Part shown: positions 1 to 9,768 of the stretch, one piece after another
Position numbering within the stretch: the first letter of the stretch is position 1
How the letters are laid out: the number at the start of each line of letters is the position of its first letter
NCBI GenBank assembly: GCA_025352065.1
Contig: JANXUC010000165.1
Coordinates: 1-32,573 of the forward strand
Reading direction: 5' to 3'
Length of the DNA: 32,573 nucleotides
Source of the DNA: Acidobacteriaceae bacterium
Lineage (GTDB): Bacteria; Acidobacteriota; Terriglobia; Terriglobales; Acidobacteriaceae
Notes under the pieces: generated by a model
The model's input: only the letters and a program-made list of their open reading frames with translations
Database searches by the model: none
Told to the model about the DNA's origin: nothing
Position numbers and translations under genes: made by a program

Positions 1-77
1 GCCTTGTAAACCACTCCCATCCCTCCACCACCGAGCTTCTCCAGGATGCGATAGTGCGAGATAGTGCTACCGATCAA
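1..77 (-). CDS. Serine/threonine protein kinase, N-terminal fragment (cut by window edge)
   Basis: Only the first 25 or so residues are present; the gene runs leftward out of the window. Read on the minus strand from a TTG at 77-75, the protein begins [20 protein letters not shown] and continues GVVYKA. This is the start of a bacterial Hanks-type kinase domain: the tyrosine/arginine entry strand, then the glycine-rich ATP-binding loop and the VxYKA strand. The TTG is chosen because it begins the usual short 'IGxxIxHYRI' leader; no ATG lies in frame nearby, and only a weak GAGG-like site precedes it. It is divergent from ggt. The catalytic loop cannot be checked here. Confidence 0.8.
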   Translation of the reverse strand, partial: MIGSTISHYRILEKLGGGGMGVVYK

Positions 78-268
78 TCGACGCCTCGAAGGCGACGGTA
101 GCGATTCCGCTTAGAGACAGCAAGCGTGGCCTTTCGGCGGGTAGGTTCGACCAGCGTATGAGGGGGCGGATTTGACTCCCTTGGGCGGGCTAGGCTAGCC
201 TCAAAGTTCTGCCCTTGGGCTATTACCTTCTCTCTCAGCCCAGCCGTTCGGAAGTCTGCGGAAGGCAG

Positions 269-2011
269 ATGCAAAGCATTATGCGAATCAACTGTAAGCC
301 ATTCACTTGTTTAGTAGTTATCGCGGTTTTTGCAAGTTCCCCGGAGCCTTCGCAGGGGACGGTTGTCGAGCCCGTCCGCGCCCGTCACGCGATGGTCGTA
401 AGCGTCCACGAATTGGCCTCCCAAGCTGGCCTAGAGGTGCTCAGGGCGGGCGGCAACGCAATTGACGCTGCTGTGGCCACCGGATTCGCCCTAGCCGTCG
501 TACACCCCCAAGCTGGGAACCTCGGGGGCGGCGGCTTCATGTTAATTCGACTTGCGGATGGGACCGCGCACTTTCTCGATTATCGCGAGAAGGCGCCTGC
601 TGCCGCTCACGCGAAGATGTACTTGGACCGAAGAGGCCAAGTCATTGAAAACAAGAGCCTGGTTGGATACAAAGCTGTTGCCGTTCCCGGCTCCGTGGCG
701 GGCATGGCCTACGCGCGAAAAAAGTGGGGGAAACTGCCGCTCGCGCGGGTGATGGCTCCGGCCATTAAGCTGGCGAAAGAGGGATTTGCACTCTCGCAGA
801 TGGATTGCGAAGCTCTGCACGACGAGGAGCTTGCCAGGTTCCCGGAGTCGCGGCGCATCTTCCAGCGCGACGGAAAGTTCTACGAGCCGGGAGAAACGCT
901 GCGTCAGCCTGAGTTGGCGCGGACGATGGAGCGGATTGCCGCGAACTCCGACGATTTCTATCATGGCAGCCTGGCCCGCGAACTTGCGGCTGCTATCAAG
1001 AAGGGTGGCGGTCTGGTTACGGCTGCCGATTTGGCACATTACAAGGTAAAGGAACGCGAACCTCTGAAGGGGAGCTACCGCGACTACCAGGTGTTGACGG
1101 CACCCCTGCCTTCTTCTGGAGGTATTGTTCTGCTCGAAGCCCTGAACATCCTGGAAGGGTACTACGTCGCTGGCATGGGGAATCGTACTCCGCAATTTAT
1201 TCACATGGCCGCGGAATCATTTCGCAGGGCGTTTTACGATCGCGCTGAATTTCTAGGCGATCCGGATTTTACAAAGATTCCAACCGAGGGTTTGGTCAGC
1301 AAGCAATATGCGGGTGCGTGGCGCCAGACATCCATGGACGCGGAACAGGCTACCCCGAGCGCGAGTCTAAAGCGACCGCCGAATTTTGGCGTGACGCGAC
1401 AGCGTTCTGCGGTGAATTTGCGCCAGGAGCCGACCGACACAACACACTATTCCATTGTGGACGAAGCGGGAAACGTGGCGGCTGTAACGACAACGTTGAA
1501 TGATAATTTCGGATCGCGCGTGACAGCGGATGGTTTGGGCTTCTTGCTCAACGACGAAATGGACGACTTCACATTGAAAGCTGGCGTACCCAACATGTAC
1601 GGGCTGGTGCAGGGAGCGGCCAACGCAATCGGCCCTGGTAAGCGGCCGCTCTCGGCCATGACTCCTACGATCCTGCTGAAGGACGGCAAGCCCTTCCTCG
1701 TGCTAGGCTCGCCAGGGGGACCGCGTATTATTTCAACCGTCGCCAACATCATTATGGGAGTCGTCGATTTCCGGTTGAATATTCAGGAAGCTGTGAACGC
1801 GCCGCGTTTTCACCATCAATGGATGCCGGACAAGATTTATGTAGAAAAAGACTTCTCTCCCGAGACCGTTGCGCAGCTAAAGAAGCGCGGCCATACAGTG
1901 GAGGAAGATGGTCAGTGGAGCGATGGCGAGTGCATCGCGATTGACCTGAAAACCGGCGATCGATTGGGCGCCAGTGATATTCGGAACAACGGAAAGGCGG
2001 TTGGCTACTAA
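269..2011 (+). CDS. ggt: Gamma-glutamyltransferase (gamma-glutamyltranspeptidase)
   Basis: Predicted exported N-terminal-nucleophile enzyme that cleaves or transfers the gamma-glutamyl group of glutathione and related compounds. About 580 residues, normal for the family. Residues 1-30 look like a signal peptide. The large-subunit motif GGNAIDAAVA and the downstream GNLGGGGFM loop are present. The self-cleavage and catalytic threonine is the first Thr of TTHYS, residue 391 from the ATG at 269, followed by the small-subunit signatures NDEMDDF, GPGKRPLSAM, GSPGGPRI and NAPRFHHQW. The start was placed at 269 because GGAAGG lies just upstream and a signal sequence follows directly; the frame stays open to a TTG at 215 and an ATG at 281 is also possible. 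Its stop overlaps the next start by one base, so it probably heads the plus-strand operon. Confidence 0.95.
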   Translation: MQSIMRINCKPFTCLVVIAVFASSPEPSQGTVVEPVRARHAMVVSVHELASQAGLEVLRAGGNAIDAAVATGFALAVVHPQAGNLGGGGFMLIRLADGTAHFLDYREKAPAAAHAKMYLDRRGQVIENKSLVGYKAVAVPGSVAGMAYARKKWGKLPLARVMAPAIKLAKEGFALSQMDCEALHDEELARFPESRRIFQRDGKFYEPGETLRQPELARTMERIAANSDDFYHGSLARELAAAIKKGGGLVTAADLAHYKVKEREPLKGSYRDYQVLTAPLPSSGGIVLLEALNILEGYYVAGMGNRTPQFIHMAAESFRRAFYDRAEFLGDPDFTKIPTEGLVSKQYAGAWRQTSMDAEQATPSASLKRPPNFGVTRQRSAVNLRQEPTDTTHYSIVDEAGNVAAVTTTLNDNFGSRVTADGLGFLLNDEMDDFTLKAGVPNMYGLVQGAANAIGPGKRPLSAMTPTILLKDGKPFLVLGSPGGPRIISTVANIIMGVVDFRLNIQEAVNAPRFHHQWMPDKIYVEKDFSPETVAQLKKRGHTVEEDGQWSDGECIAIDLKTGDRLGASDIRNNGKAVGY

Positions 2012-2835
2012 TGTTACGGGGCGTTTCGACTTATCCCTTTGCGAAGGAGCGGCTGCATCCGGGGATACTGGACCAACTGGTTCGCGGCGGTGCGCAAGCG
2101 ATAGAGATCTTTGCCGACCGCCAGCACTTCGACTACGCCAACCGCAAGCAACACGTTCGCGAGATTGGCGATTGGTTTCGCGCGAATCCAGTCGCTTTGC
2201 ATTCCATCCATTCGCCCGTGTACGCCGACTACGAGTCGGGCCGCGCTGGCGGACCTCCGGTGAACATTGCCGCAAGCGACCGCAAGCTGGGTATCGAAGC
2301 GATGGATGAAATCAAGCGTGCCATCGAGGTTGCCGAGCAAATTCCGTTCCAATATCTGATCCAACACATTGGCGTCAGCGGCGAGTTTTTCGACGACAGA
2401 AAGTGCGATGCGGCAATGACGGCCATCGAGCACCTGCGCGCCTTTGCCAAACCGCTGGGAGTTCGAATCCTACTGGAAAATATTCCCAATGAATTCTCTG
2501 AACCAGCCAAGCTCGTGGAGTTTATTCGAACCGCGCATTTTGAGAATGTAGGTGTGTGCTTCGATCTGGGGCACGCGCACATGACGGGCACCGTTGCGGA
2601 AGCCTTTGAAACTCTGAAAGGGCACATTCGCTCGACCCACGTGCACGATAATGCGAAAGATCGCGATGCGCATCTCTGGCCAGGGCAGGGAACCATCAAC
2701 TGGGAACAAGCCATGGGGCTGTTACGGTCCTCTGATTGGAAACCTGCGCTGGTGCTGACCGTGAAAGCAGAAGAGCAAAAGAAAGACATTGCTGCGGATA
2801 TGGCCGCTGCCTACAAGAAGCTGGAAGAAAGCTAG
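2011..2835 (+). CDS. Sugar phosphate isomerase/epimerase-like TIM-barrel protein
   Basis: A 274-residue protein of the xylose-isomerase-like / AP endonuclease family 2 TIM-barrel superfamily. Recognisable barrel elements are the early 'GAQAIEIF' strand, 'LHSIHSPVY', '[10 protein letters not shown]', '[11 protein letters not shown]' and 'IRSTHVHDN'. The Glu, Asp and His residues in the last three fit the usual divalent-metal site. There is no signal peptide, so it is probably cytoplasmic. The ATG overlaps the ggt stop codon as TAATG, which implies translational coupling, and asnS follows after 23 bases. The family covers sugar isomerases, epimerases, endonuclease IV and inosose dehydratases, so the substrate cannot be named. 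Nothing in the neighbourhood points to a sugar pathway. Confidence 0.85.
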   Translation: MLRGVSTYPFAKERLHPGILDQLVRGGAQAIEIFADRQHFDYANRKQHVREIGDWFRANPVALHSIHSPVYADYESGRAGGPPVNIAASDRKLGIEAMDEIKRAIEVAEQIPFQYLIQHIGVSGEFFDDRKCDAAMTAIEHLRAFAKPLGVRILLENIPNEFSEPAKLVEFIRTAHFENVGVCFDLGHAHMTGTVAEAFETLKGHIRSTHVHDNAKDRDAHLWPGQGTINWEQAMGLLRSSDWKPALVLTVKAEEQKKDIAADMAAAYKKLEES

Positions 2836-2858
2836 TTTTCGCGATCCAAAAAATTCTT

Positions 2859-4187
2859 ATGACGCAATCACCTGTAACAACGATTTCCGAAATTGGCAAA
2901 CACGACGGGCAAAGTGTAACGCTGCGCGGCTGGCTCTACAATCTTCGCGAAAGCGGAAAGCTGCTTTTCCCGATTTTTCGCGACGGCTCCGGCGTGATTC
3001 AGGGTGTGTTGGCCAAAAATGCAGTTGCAGCGGAAGTTTTCGATGCCGTCAAGAGCCTGACACAAGAATCCAGCGTTATTGTGGAAGGCAAAGTCCGAGC
3101 CGATAAGCGCGCTCCCGGCGGCTTCGAGCTTGACGTTGCGGCGATAGAAATCGTCCAGCGTGTATCCGAATCCGACCCTTATCCCATTTCCCCGAAAGAA
3201 CATGGCGTCGAATTTCTGATGGAGCATCGGCATCTCTGGCTGCGCTCGTCGCGCCAATCGTCCATTTTGCGAGTGCGTGCCGAGATCATCAAAGCGGTCC
3301 GCGACTTTTTCGATGATCGTGGATTTGTCCTAACCGATTCGCCAATTCTGACCCCCGCCGCTTGCGAAGGCACCAGCACGCTCTTCCCGGTTGACTACTT
3401 CGACGAACAGGCTTATCTAACGCAGTCCGGCCAACTTTATATCGAAGCCTCCGCGATGGCGCTGGGGAAGGTTTATTCCTTTGGCCCTACGTTCCGAGCT
3501 GAAAAATCAAAAACACGGCGGCACCTCACGGAGTTCTGGATGGTCGAGCCGGAAGTAGCCTACGCCACACTCGATGACATCATGGATCTGGCGGAAGGGT
3601 TGATCAGTTCTGTCGTCAAGAAATGCCTGGAACGCCGCCGTGCGGACCTCGATGTCATCGGCCGCGATGTTTCGAAGCTGGAGAAAATAGAAGCACCCTT
3701 TCCGCGGATTACCTATGACGCAGCAGTCCAGATGCTGCAGGAAGGCCATGCTCAGGGTGCGCTGGAGTCAAAGTTCGAATGGGGAGGCGATCTTGGTTCT
3801 CCAGATGAAACATATCTTGCGCAGAAGTTTGACCGGCCGGTCATGGTCCATCGCTACCCCGCCAAGGTCAAAGCCTTCTACATGGAACCCGACCCGAAAA
3901 ACCCCGCAGCCGCCCTGTGTGTCGACGTACTTGCCCCGGAGGGATACGGGGAAATCATTGGCGGATCACAGCGTATGTCGTCTTACGAGCTATTGGTCCA
4001 GCGCATTCGTGAACACGGATTGCCCGAAGAGGCTTTCAAGTGGTATCTGGATTTGCGCAAGTATGGCAGCGTACCTCACAGCGGTTTCGGTATGGGCATT
4101 GAGCGAGCGGTAGCTTGGATTTGCGGGCTCGAACACGTTCGCGAGACCATTCCGTTCCCTCGTATGCTGAACCGTTTGTATCCTTAG
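2859..4187 (+). CDS. asnS: Asparaginyl-tRNA synthetase
   Basis: Class II aminoacyl-tRNA synthetase charging tRNA-Asn with asparagine. The 442-residue protein has an N-terminal OB-fold anticodon-binding domain (about residues 8-110, including [14 protein letters not shown]) and a catalytic core. Motif 2 appears near residue 211 as [20 protein letters not shown] and motif 3 near residue 409 as [12 protein letters not shown]. The C-terminus '[15 protein letters not shown]' favours AsnRS; a bacterial AspRS would be longer with a GAD insertion. An archaeal-type AspRS is the main alternative. The ATG at 2859 is preferred because the OB fold begins just after it; the longer open frame overlaps the previous gene. 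It sits in the ggt-ddl run with a 22-base gap to arginase. An AsnRS suggests direct charging of tRNA-Asn, without excluding the transamidation route. Confidence 0.92.
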   Translation: MTQSPVTTISEIGKHDGQSVTLRGWLYNLRESGKLLFPIFRDGSGVIQGVLAKNAVAAEVFDAVKSLTQESSVIVEGKVRADKRAPGGFELDVAAIEIVQRVSESDPYPISPKEHGVEFLMEHRHLWLRSSRQSSILRVRAEIIKAVRDFFDDRGFVLTDSPILTPAACEGTSTLFPVDYFDEQAYLTQSGQLYIEASAMALGKVYSFGPTFRAEKSKTRRHLTEFWMVEPEVAYATLDDIMDLAEGLISSVVKKCLERRRADLDVIGRDVSKLEKIEAPFPRITYDAAVQMLQEGHAQGALESKFEWGGDLGSPDETYLAQKFDRPVMVHRYPAKVKAFYMEPDPKNPAAALCVDVLAPEGYGEIIGGSQRMSSYELLVQRIREHGLPEEAFKWYLDLRKYGSVPHSGFGMGIERAVAWICGLEHVRETIPFPRMLNRLYP

Positions 4188-4209
4188 ATAAAATAGACAG
4201 GCAAAAATT

Positions 4210-5154
4210 ATGGCAACAAGCACAAACATCCCAAGTTTAATCGCTCCAAAGAAAATTCAGTTGATTGGCGTACCGCTCGATCTGGGACAGGCGAGGCGCG
4301 GGGTCGACATGGGCCCCTCCGCGGTGCGCGTGGCGGGCATCGAGGCTCGTCTCGAAGCCTTGGGCCACATTGTGGAAGACAGCGGAAACGTCGCCGTCGC
4401 CATGGCGGAACTCAAGAAAGAGGGCGATCCTCATGCGAAGTATCTAAAAGAGATCACCGCGACCTGTACCAAGAGCGCCGAGCTTGTTCTCAAAGCCCTC
4501 GAAGCGGGAAAAATTCCCATGGTGTTAGGCGGCGATCACTCCGTCGCAGCTGGCACAGTCTCAGGAGTCGCCGAATTCTACCGCCGCGATAACAAGAGAA
4601 TTGGCCTGATTTGGCTCGATGCACACAGTGACATCAACACACCGGAGACCTCGCCGAGCGGGAACGTTCACGGTATGCCGTTAGCGGCGCTGATGGGTCT
4701 CGGCCCGGCCGAACTTGGAAATATTTACGATTTTTCTCCTAAGGTGAAGCCGGAAAACTGTGTGTTGTTCGGCGTGCGGGATATCGATGCTACTGAGCGA
4801 GAAAATATCCGGCGAGCCGGAATCGAAGTTTTCACGATGCGCGATATCGATGAGCGCGGGATGCGAGCGGTGATGGAAGAAGCGTTACGCATGGCTGGAA
4901 GAGGGACGACGGGATACCACGTTTCTCTCGATATGGATTGGATCGACCCCGAGGATGCGCCAGGAGTGGGCACGCCGGTGCGAGGCGGCGCAACTTACCG
5001 CGAAGCTCATCTTGCAATGGAGATCATCGCCGATCATGGGCGTATGCTAAGTTTCGAAATCGTCGAAGTGAATCCCGTCCTCGATGAGCAAAATCAGACG
5101 GCGGACTTAGCTGTCGAGTTGGCTCTTTCTGCATTTGGAAAGAAAATTCTGTAA
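4210..5154 (+). CDS. rocF: Arginase (ureohydrolase family)
   Basis: Hydrolyses L-arginine to ornithine and urea at a two-manganese centre. All expected metal ligands are visible in the 314-residue protein: GGDHS (His110), DAHSD (Asp137, His139, Asp141) and SLDMD (Asp241, Asp243), with HGMP at 154-157 and the TYRE glutamate at 265. The GVGTPVRGG segment is typical of arginase rather than agmatinase. The usual DGLDP after the last ligand pair is DWIDP here, a modest variation. Length is normal and there is no signal peptide. Start ATG 4210 has only a weak ribosome-binding site. No urease or ornithine genes are in the window, so whether its role is nitrogen release or polyamine supply is open. 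Confidence 0.92.
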   Translation: MATSTNIPSLIAPKKIQLIGVPLDLGQARRGVDMGPSAVRVAGIEARLEALGHIVEDSGNVAVAMAELKKEGDPHAKYLKEITATCTKSAELVLKALEAGKIPMVLGGDHSVAAGTVSGVAEFYRRDNKRIGLIWLDAHSDINTPETSPSGNVHGMPLAALMGLGPAELGNIYDFSPKVKPENCVLFGVRDIDATERENIRRAGIEVFTMRDIDERGMRAVMEEALRMAGRGTTGYHVSLDMDWIDPEDAPGVGTPVRGGATYREAHLAMEIIADHGRMLSFEIVEVNPVLDEQNQTADLAVELALSAFGKKIL

Positions 5155-5184
5155 GTCCGAGAAGTTTTCTGGAGCAAGTATTCT

Positions 5185-6381
5185 TTGAAAAACACGAAGA
5201 AACTACGGGTCGGTGTCTTGTTTGGCGGGCGATCTGGCGAGCATGAAGTCTCGCTGCTCTCCGCCTCCTCGGTCCTCAACGCGATAGATAAAACAAAATA
5301 TGATGTCGTTCCCATTGGCATCACCAAGGATGGCTCCTGGGTCACTTCTGCACATGCCGAGGCACTGCTTCACGGCAAACAGCAACCGAGTGCGCTCCGA
5401 GCGGGAGACCCTGAGGCTACAAGTGCCGCCGCTGTTTTGGCGCAAGGCTCCGCGATTGTCGTTCCGCCGGTCCCCGCGCAAAGCAGTTCGATGGTTCCGT
5501 TCCAAACCCAGTCTTCCGAGATGTCGCGCCGCTGGACCGATCGCAGTATCAATGTCGACGTGATCTTCCCAGTTCTCCACGGCACCTTCGGCGAAGACGG
5601 TACCATCCAAGGTCTCCTCGAACTTGCCGACATCGCTTACGTGGGCGCCGGAGTGCTAGGCTCTGCCTGCGGCATGGACAAGCATGTGATGAAGCAGCTG
5701 TTCCTCGCGGTTGGGCTGCCCATCGTGAAGCACGTCACGATCCTGCGTGCTGATTGGGAGGCCAATCCCAAGAAAGCTCAGAAGCTGATTGAAAGCAAGT
5801 TAAAGTACCCAGTGTTCGTGAAACCCGCCAACTTAGGCTCTTCCGTCGGCATCTCGAAGGCCCGCAACCGTGCAGAGCTTGCTCCAGCGATGAAGGAAGC
5901 TGCTCTTTACGACCGTAAGATTGTCATCGAGCAGGGAGTCGGTGGCAAGAAACGGAAAGCCCGCGAGATTGAGTGTTCGGTCCTAGGCAACGACAATCCG
6001 TCCGCGTCGGTGCCCGGCGAGATCGTTCCCAGTACAGAATTTTACGACTATAAAGCGAAGTATCTCGACGAGGGCTCACGCCTCATCATTCCCGCGAAGC
6101 TGACCAAGGCGCAAACGAAGCAAGTCCAACAGCTGGCCATCAGCGCATTTCAGGCAGTAGATTGTGCTGGCTTGGCGCGAGTTGATTTCTTGATGGATCC
6201 AGTGAGCAAGAAGTGCTATGTAAACGAAATCAATACCATGCCAGGATTTACTTCCATCAGTATGTACCCCAAACTGTGGGACGCGTCCGGGCTTCCATAT
6301 CCGGAATTGATCGACCGGCTGATCCAGCTCGGTATCGAGCGCCACGAAGATAAGAAGAAAAATCGTTACAGCCACGAATAA
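5185..6381 (+). CDS. ddl: D-alanine--D-alanine ligase
   Basis: ATP-grasp ligase that makes the D-Ala-D-Ala dipeptide for peptidoglycan. The N-terminus '[16 protein letters not shown]' is the D-Ala-binding signature. Later come [31 protein letters not shown] (ATP-grasp) and the omega loop FYDYKAKY, whose tyrosine fits D-Ala rather than D-lactate specificity, then '[20 protein letters not shown]'. The start is a TTG at 5185 with GGAG at 5171-5174, ten bases upstream. At 398 residues it is longer than usual because of a low-complexity insertion at about residues 55-125. It follows arginase by 30 bases and converges with the receptor gene, only 3 bases separating the two stops. Confidence 0.94.
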   Translation: MKNTKKLRVGVLFGGRSGEHEVSLLSASSVLNAIDKTKYDVVPIGITKDGSWVTSAHAEALLHGKQQPSALRAGDPEATSAAAVLAQGSAIVVPPVPAQSSSMVPFQTQSSEMSRRWTDRSINVDVIFPVLHGTFGEDGTIQGLLELADIAYVGAGVLGSACGMDKHVMKQLFLAVGLPIVKHVTILRADWEANPKKAQKLIESKLKYPVFVKPANLGSSVGISKARNRAELAPAMKEAALYDRKIVIEQGVGGKKRKAREIECSVLGNDNPSASVPGEIVPSTEFYDYKAKYLDEGSRLIIPAKLTKAQTKQVQQLAISAFQAVDCAGLARVDFLMDPVSKKCYVNEINTMPGFTSISMYPKLWDASGLPYPELIDRLIQLGIERHEDKKKNRYSHE

Positions 6382-6384
6382 TCG

Positions 6385-9300
6385 CTAGAACGACAACCGT
6401 AGAGACAGCTGGATGATGCGGGGATCGCCGGCGAATCGTACCTGCCCGAACGTCGAGTTGTTGATGTTTGTGTCTGGATCTCCGAAATTCGTGTGATTGA
6501 AGATGTTGAAGAAGTCGGCGCGAAGCTCCATCTTCGAACGTTCTCCCCACATCGGAGTTTCCTTAGCGACGGCCATGTCGGTTCGTATGCTACCCGGGCC
6601 GCGGAAGAAATTACGTGGCAAACTGCCATAGGCAAGAGTCGGCGGAGTCTCACTCGGTTGCTTGAAACTAGCGGGATCAAACCAAAGATGCTGTGGGTCC
6701 TTGCGCGGATCCTTCAAGCGCAGGGCAACTAAATCAGCGCGTACGAGCTCAAGATCGCCCGCCCCCGAAGGGCCCGGAACTGTAAAATCACCTGCTTGCT
6801 GGGCGGGCAGATTGGCAAACACATCCACTGGAAATCCAGTCCGCCACCGGACAATAGGAAAAACGCGCCAGCCCTGCGTTATCCGCTTCGGGGCCGCGGG
6901 CCGCAGCTCCGCTATGGGCAGCGTCCAGCCTCCGCTAAATACAACGCGGTGCCGCAAATCGAAATCAGAGGAAGCGCGAAAGAAATTATGGCTGTAGAAC
7001 GGGACTTCTGTATTCCTGTTGTCCTGCAATCCGGATCCCGAAGCGTTGTCGAGGTTATGCGACCAGGTGTAGGCCAGAGTGAAATAAGAGTCTCCGAACC
7101 ATCGATTGTGCGAGATTTGTTTTCGCAGGCTGGCTTCCAAGCTGTTGAAGTTTGCGCTGCTCACATTTGCGTATTCCAGGATTTCTGCAAAACTATTGCT
7201 GTCGTTTCCGGGATAAGCATTCAGAACACGGTTCTCTGTTCCCAATATGAAGGGATTCACCTGTACGAGGCTGGTAAGCTTTCGGGAACTACTGCCGACG
7301 TAATTCAGCTCTAAAACCGTGTTGGCTCCCAAGTCATGCTGCAGGCTTAAGTTGTACTGGTAGACATAGGGCGTGCGCAGGTGCGGATCAACCACGAACA
7401 CGCTACCGGAAGCCCCGATCGGCAAAAAGCCAGCACCGGCATCGGAAAAGTCAATATTGTGAGCAGGCGATTTCGAGGGAAAAGGGTTGGTAGTGCCGGT
7501 TGAGAGAAACGGTTGACTCAAATAATTGAGTGGAGCCCCAGAACGAGGGGCTGCCGTTGGGAAGAGAATTCCCGCAGTCGAATAGAAAGGCGGCTGCCCA
7601 TTGAACTGCAGATTGTCATCCGCTTTTAAGATGTTGTGAAAGACGCCAAATCCGCCGCGTAGACTCGTCCTGCCCTTGCCCGTTAGGTCCCACGCAAAGC
7701 CAAGGCGAGGCGCAAAATCATTTCTGTCGGGAAAGTTCGCGCCCTCGGGAGCGCCCGGGTCTCCCGGGAACACCATTCCCACCGGCGCATTCGGAAAGAC
7801 GCGTGAGCGTACCCCCGGCACGATGGAATACGAACGTCCTTCGGTATCCCGCTTCGGAGTGCTGTATTCATAGCGCAAGCCCAGAGTAAGCACCAAACGC
7901 TGGTTTACTCGCCACTCATCTTCAACAAATGCGTGTGCAGCTTTGTTGCGAATATTGGAATGGGCGTTGGGCCCCTGCACGTACTGCGCAGGTATCCCCA
8001 AAAGAAAATTAGCCAGATCATTGGGCGTTCCAAACTCATTTTTTGTTGGGTCCCTTGGAACAAATACAAAGAGGCCATCAACGAAAAACGCGAACGAAGT
8101 GTTGTTCTGGTAGGCCGCCACCCCTCCGCCCATTTTCCAGGTATGGCGTGCGTGAGCCCAGGTTAAAGTATCGGCAAATGAGAATGTATTGTGCGCAAAA
8201 CTCGTCGGACCCTGATTGCTGAACCCAACTCCCAACCCAGAAGCGAATTGCAGCGTCGTCGGGCCAGTCGCGAGATCCGGCGTCACGGCAATCCCCAATT
8301 TCCCCGGTGTTGGCAGGTGCGTTCGTGGATGCCCACGATCTGACATCGAACGGTGAGCAGTGAGGCGCAGCTCGTTGATCAGCGTCGGCGAAAATATGTG
8401 TGTGAAGCTGCTGTTCACAAACTTGTCAGCAGGCTTGGACCAGGTTGCGAACCCGCTGACATTCGCGAAATCGAACGGAACGAGTATGCGTGCCTGATCC
8501 CCGCCCAGCGTCAGTGACAATTTGTCCTTCGCCGAGAACTCGAAATCAAATTTTCCAGTTAGCTCATGCGGTTCCACTTCACGGCGTCCGAGAGCAGTAA
8601 TCTGGCCGCCCGAAGTCGTTGGAATTAATCCAGCTTTGATGTAATTCTGTGCGACGGGATCAATATTGATGATGCCGTTCGAAGGATCCCCCACCGCAAA
8701 GGAAGGGTTGTTCGCGAGGAAGGAGGTCACATCGGAATTCTGATGAAAGTCCCCTCGCAATTCTGCGGGTGTGAATGTAGCTCCCGGAAAGGGAGGAATC
8801 TCCTCGGCTTGCCGTTCGCCCTGGTAGCCCACAAAAAAGAAAGCCTGATCCTTCCCGCGAAGAATACCGGGTATCGTAAGCGGCCCCCCAAGCGATCCGC
8901 CAAACTGGTTACGCCTTAGAATGGGTCGCCCCAAACTTTTATTCTTGTTAAAGAACGTATTGGCGTCCAGAGCTTCGTTGCGCAAATAGTCGTAGGCCGC
9001 GCCATGAAAGGAGCTTGTTCCTGATCTTGTAGCCACGGTAATGATGCCCCCGCCGTTTCGTCCGAAATCCGCCGTGTAGTTGCTGGTGAGCACACGGAAT
9101 TCCGCAATCGTATCGGGGTTCGGGTTGAAGGTGACGGAGTTGCTCAGCAGATCGTTGTTGTGAGCCCCGTCCAGCAGGAAGGTTACGGAATCTTCCCGGT
9201 TACCCGCAACGCTGAACCCAGTTACTCCCGCTGCGTCGGAATTAACTGGCAGAACCCCAGGTTGCAGGACCGCGAGCCCAAGAACATCTCTTCCGTCGAG

Positions 9301-9723
9301 CGGAGCGTTGCGGATCACATCCCCGGTGACGACTTGTCCAAGCGTCGGGCTTACCGTTTCCACGTTTCCGGTGCCGTCGTTGACGTGAATCTGGATTCGC
9401 ACCTTGGCGACGGGTAAAACGAGCTGGAGCGTCCGCGCGTCTCCTACGTGGAGGACAAGGTCAGTGACCTCCAGTATTGCGAATCCGTTTTTCTCAGCTG
9501 AGACAACGTAGTTTCCCGGCTGCAGCAGCGGGATAGAGAAGGATCCTGATCGGTCTGTCTCTGTTTCACGCTTCAGCCCTTGGTCGGTGTTGAGCGCAAC
9601 AATGCTCACGCCTGGCAACACTCCCCCTGTCGAGTCACTAATAGTGCCTCGAAGGCTTGCTCTTTGGGCTGCGGCTGCCTGAACCAGCAGGACCAGGATG
9701 AAACAGAGAAGGGTAGTTCTCAC
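6385..9723 (-). CDS. TonB-dependent receptor-like outer-membrane protein (Oar/CarboxypepD_reg family)
   Basis: A 1112-residue outer-membrane protein of the Oar-like type abundant in Acidobacteriota. Residues 1-19 form a signal peptide ending AAA-Q. Residues about 21-105 are a carboxypeptidase-regulatory-like beta-sandwich (SLRGTISDSTGGVLPGVSIVALN). A plug-like region follows, with 'FSVAGNREDSVTFLLDGAHNNDLL' and 'NGGGIITVATRSGTSSFHGAAYDYLRNEALDANTFF' style signatures, given here only as landmarks within about residues 165-260. The remaining roughly 800 residues are alternating beta strands ending in phenylalanine (RLSF), as outer-membrane barrels do. The substrate is unknown; an oligosaccharide or peptide ligand is a guess. 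It lies 45 bases downstream of the anti-sigma-like gene on the same strand, consistent with a sigma/anti-sigma/receptor arrangement. Confidence 0.9.
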   Translation of the reverse strand: MRTTLLCFILVLLVQAAAAQRASLRGTISDSTGGVLPGVSIVALNTDQGLKRETETDRSGSFSIPLLQPGNYVVSAEKNGFAILEVTDLVLHVGDARTLQLVLPVAKVRIQIHVNDGTGNVETVSPTLGQVVTGDVIRNAPLDGRDVLGLAVLQPGVLPVNSDAAGVTGFSVAGNREDSVTFLLDGAHNNDLLSNSVTFNPNPDTIAEFRVLTSNYTADFGRNGGGIITVATRSGTSSFHGAAYDYLRNEALDANTFFNKNKSLGRPILRRNQFGGSLGGPLTIPGILRGKDQAFFFVGYQGERQAEEIPPFPGATFTPAELRGDFHQNSDVTSFLANNPSFAVGDPSNGIINIDPVAQNYIKAGLIPTTSGGQITALGRREVEPHELTGKFDFEFSAKDKLSLTLGGDQARILVPFDFANVSGFATWSKPADKFVNSSFTHIFSPTLINELRLTAHRSMSDRGHPRTHLPTPGKLGIAVTPDLATGPTTLQFASGLGVGFSNQGPTSFAHNTFSFADTLTWAHARHTWKMGGGVAAYQNNTSFAFFVDGLFVFVPRDPTKNEFGTPNDLANFLLGIPAQYVQGPNAHSNIRNKAAHAFVEDEWRVNQRLVLTLGLRYEYSTPKRDTEGRSYSIVPGVRSRVFPNAPVGMVFPGDPGAPEGANFPDRNDFAPRLGFAWDLTGKGRTSLRGGFGVFHNILKADDNLQFNGQPPFYSTAGILFPTAAPRSGAPLNYLSQPFLSTGTTNPFPSKSPAHNIDFSDAGAGFLPIGASGSVFVVDPHLRTPYVYQYNLSLQHDLGANTVLELNYVGSSSRKLTSLVQVNPFILGTENRVLNAYPGNDSNSFAEILEYANVSSANFNSLEASLRKQISHNRWFGDSYFTLAYTWSHNLDNASGSGLQDNRNTEVPFYSHNFFRASSDFDLRHRVVFSGGWTLPIAELRPAAPKRITQGWRVFPIVRWRTGFPVDVFANLPAQQAGDFTVPGPSGAGDLELVRADLVALRLKDPRKDPQHLWFDPASFKQPSETPPTLAYGSLPRNFFRGPGSIRTDMAVAKETPMWGERSKMELRADFFNIFNHTNFGDPDTNINNSTFGQVRFAGDPRIIQLSLRLSF

Positions 9724-9768
9724 CTACGGTATTGTACCCGCGAGAATCGGAGCCCAGCAGCCGATTGG

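Noticed and set aside
542-1204. A 220-codon minus-strand open frame
   Set aside because: Antisense to well-conserved ggt sequence and without recognisable motifs.
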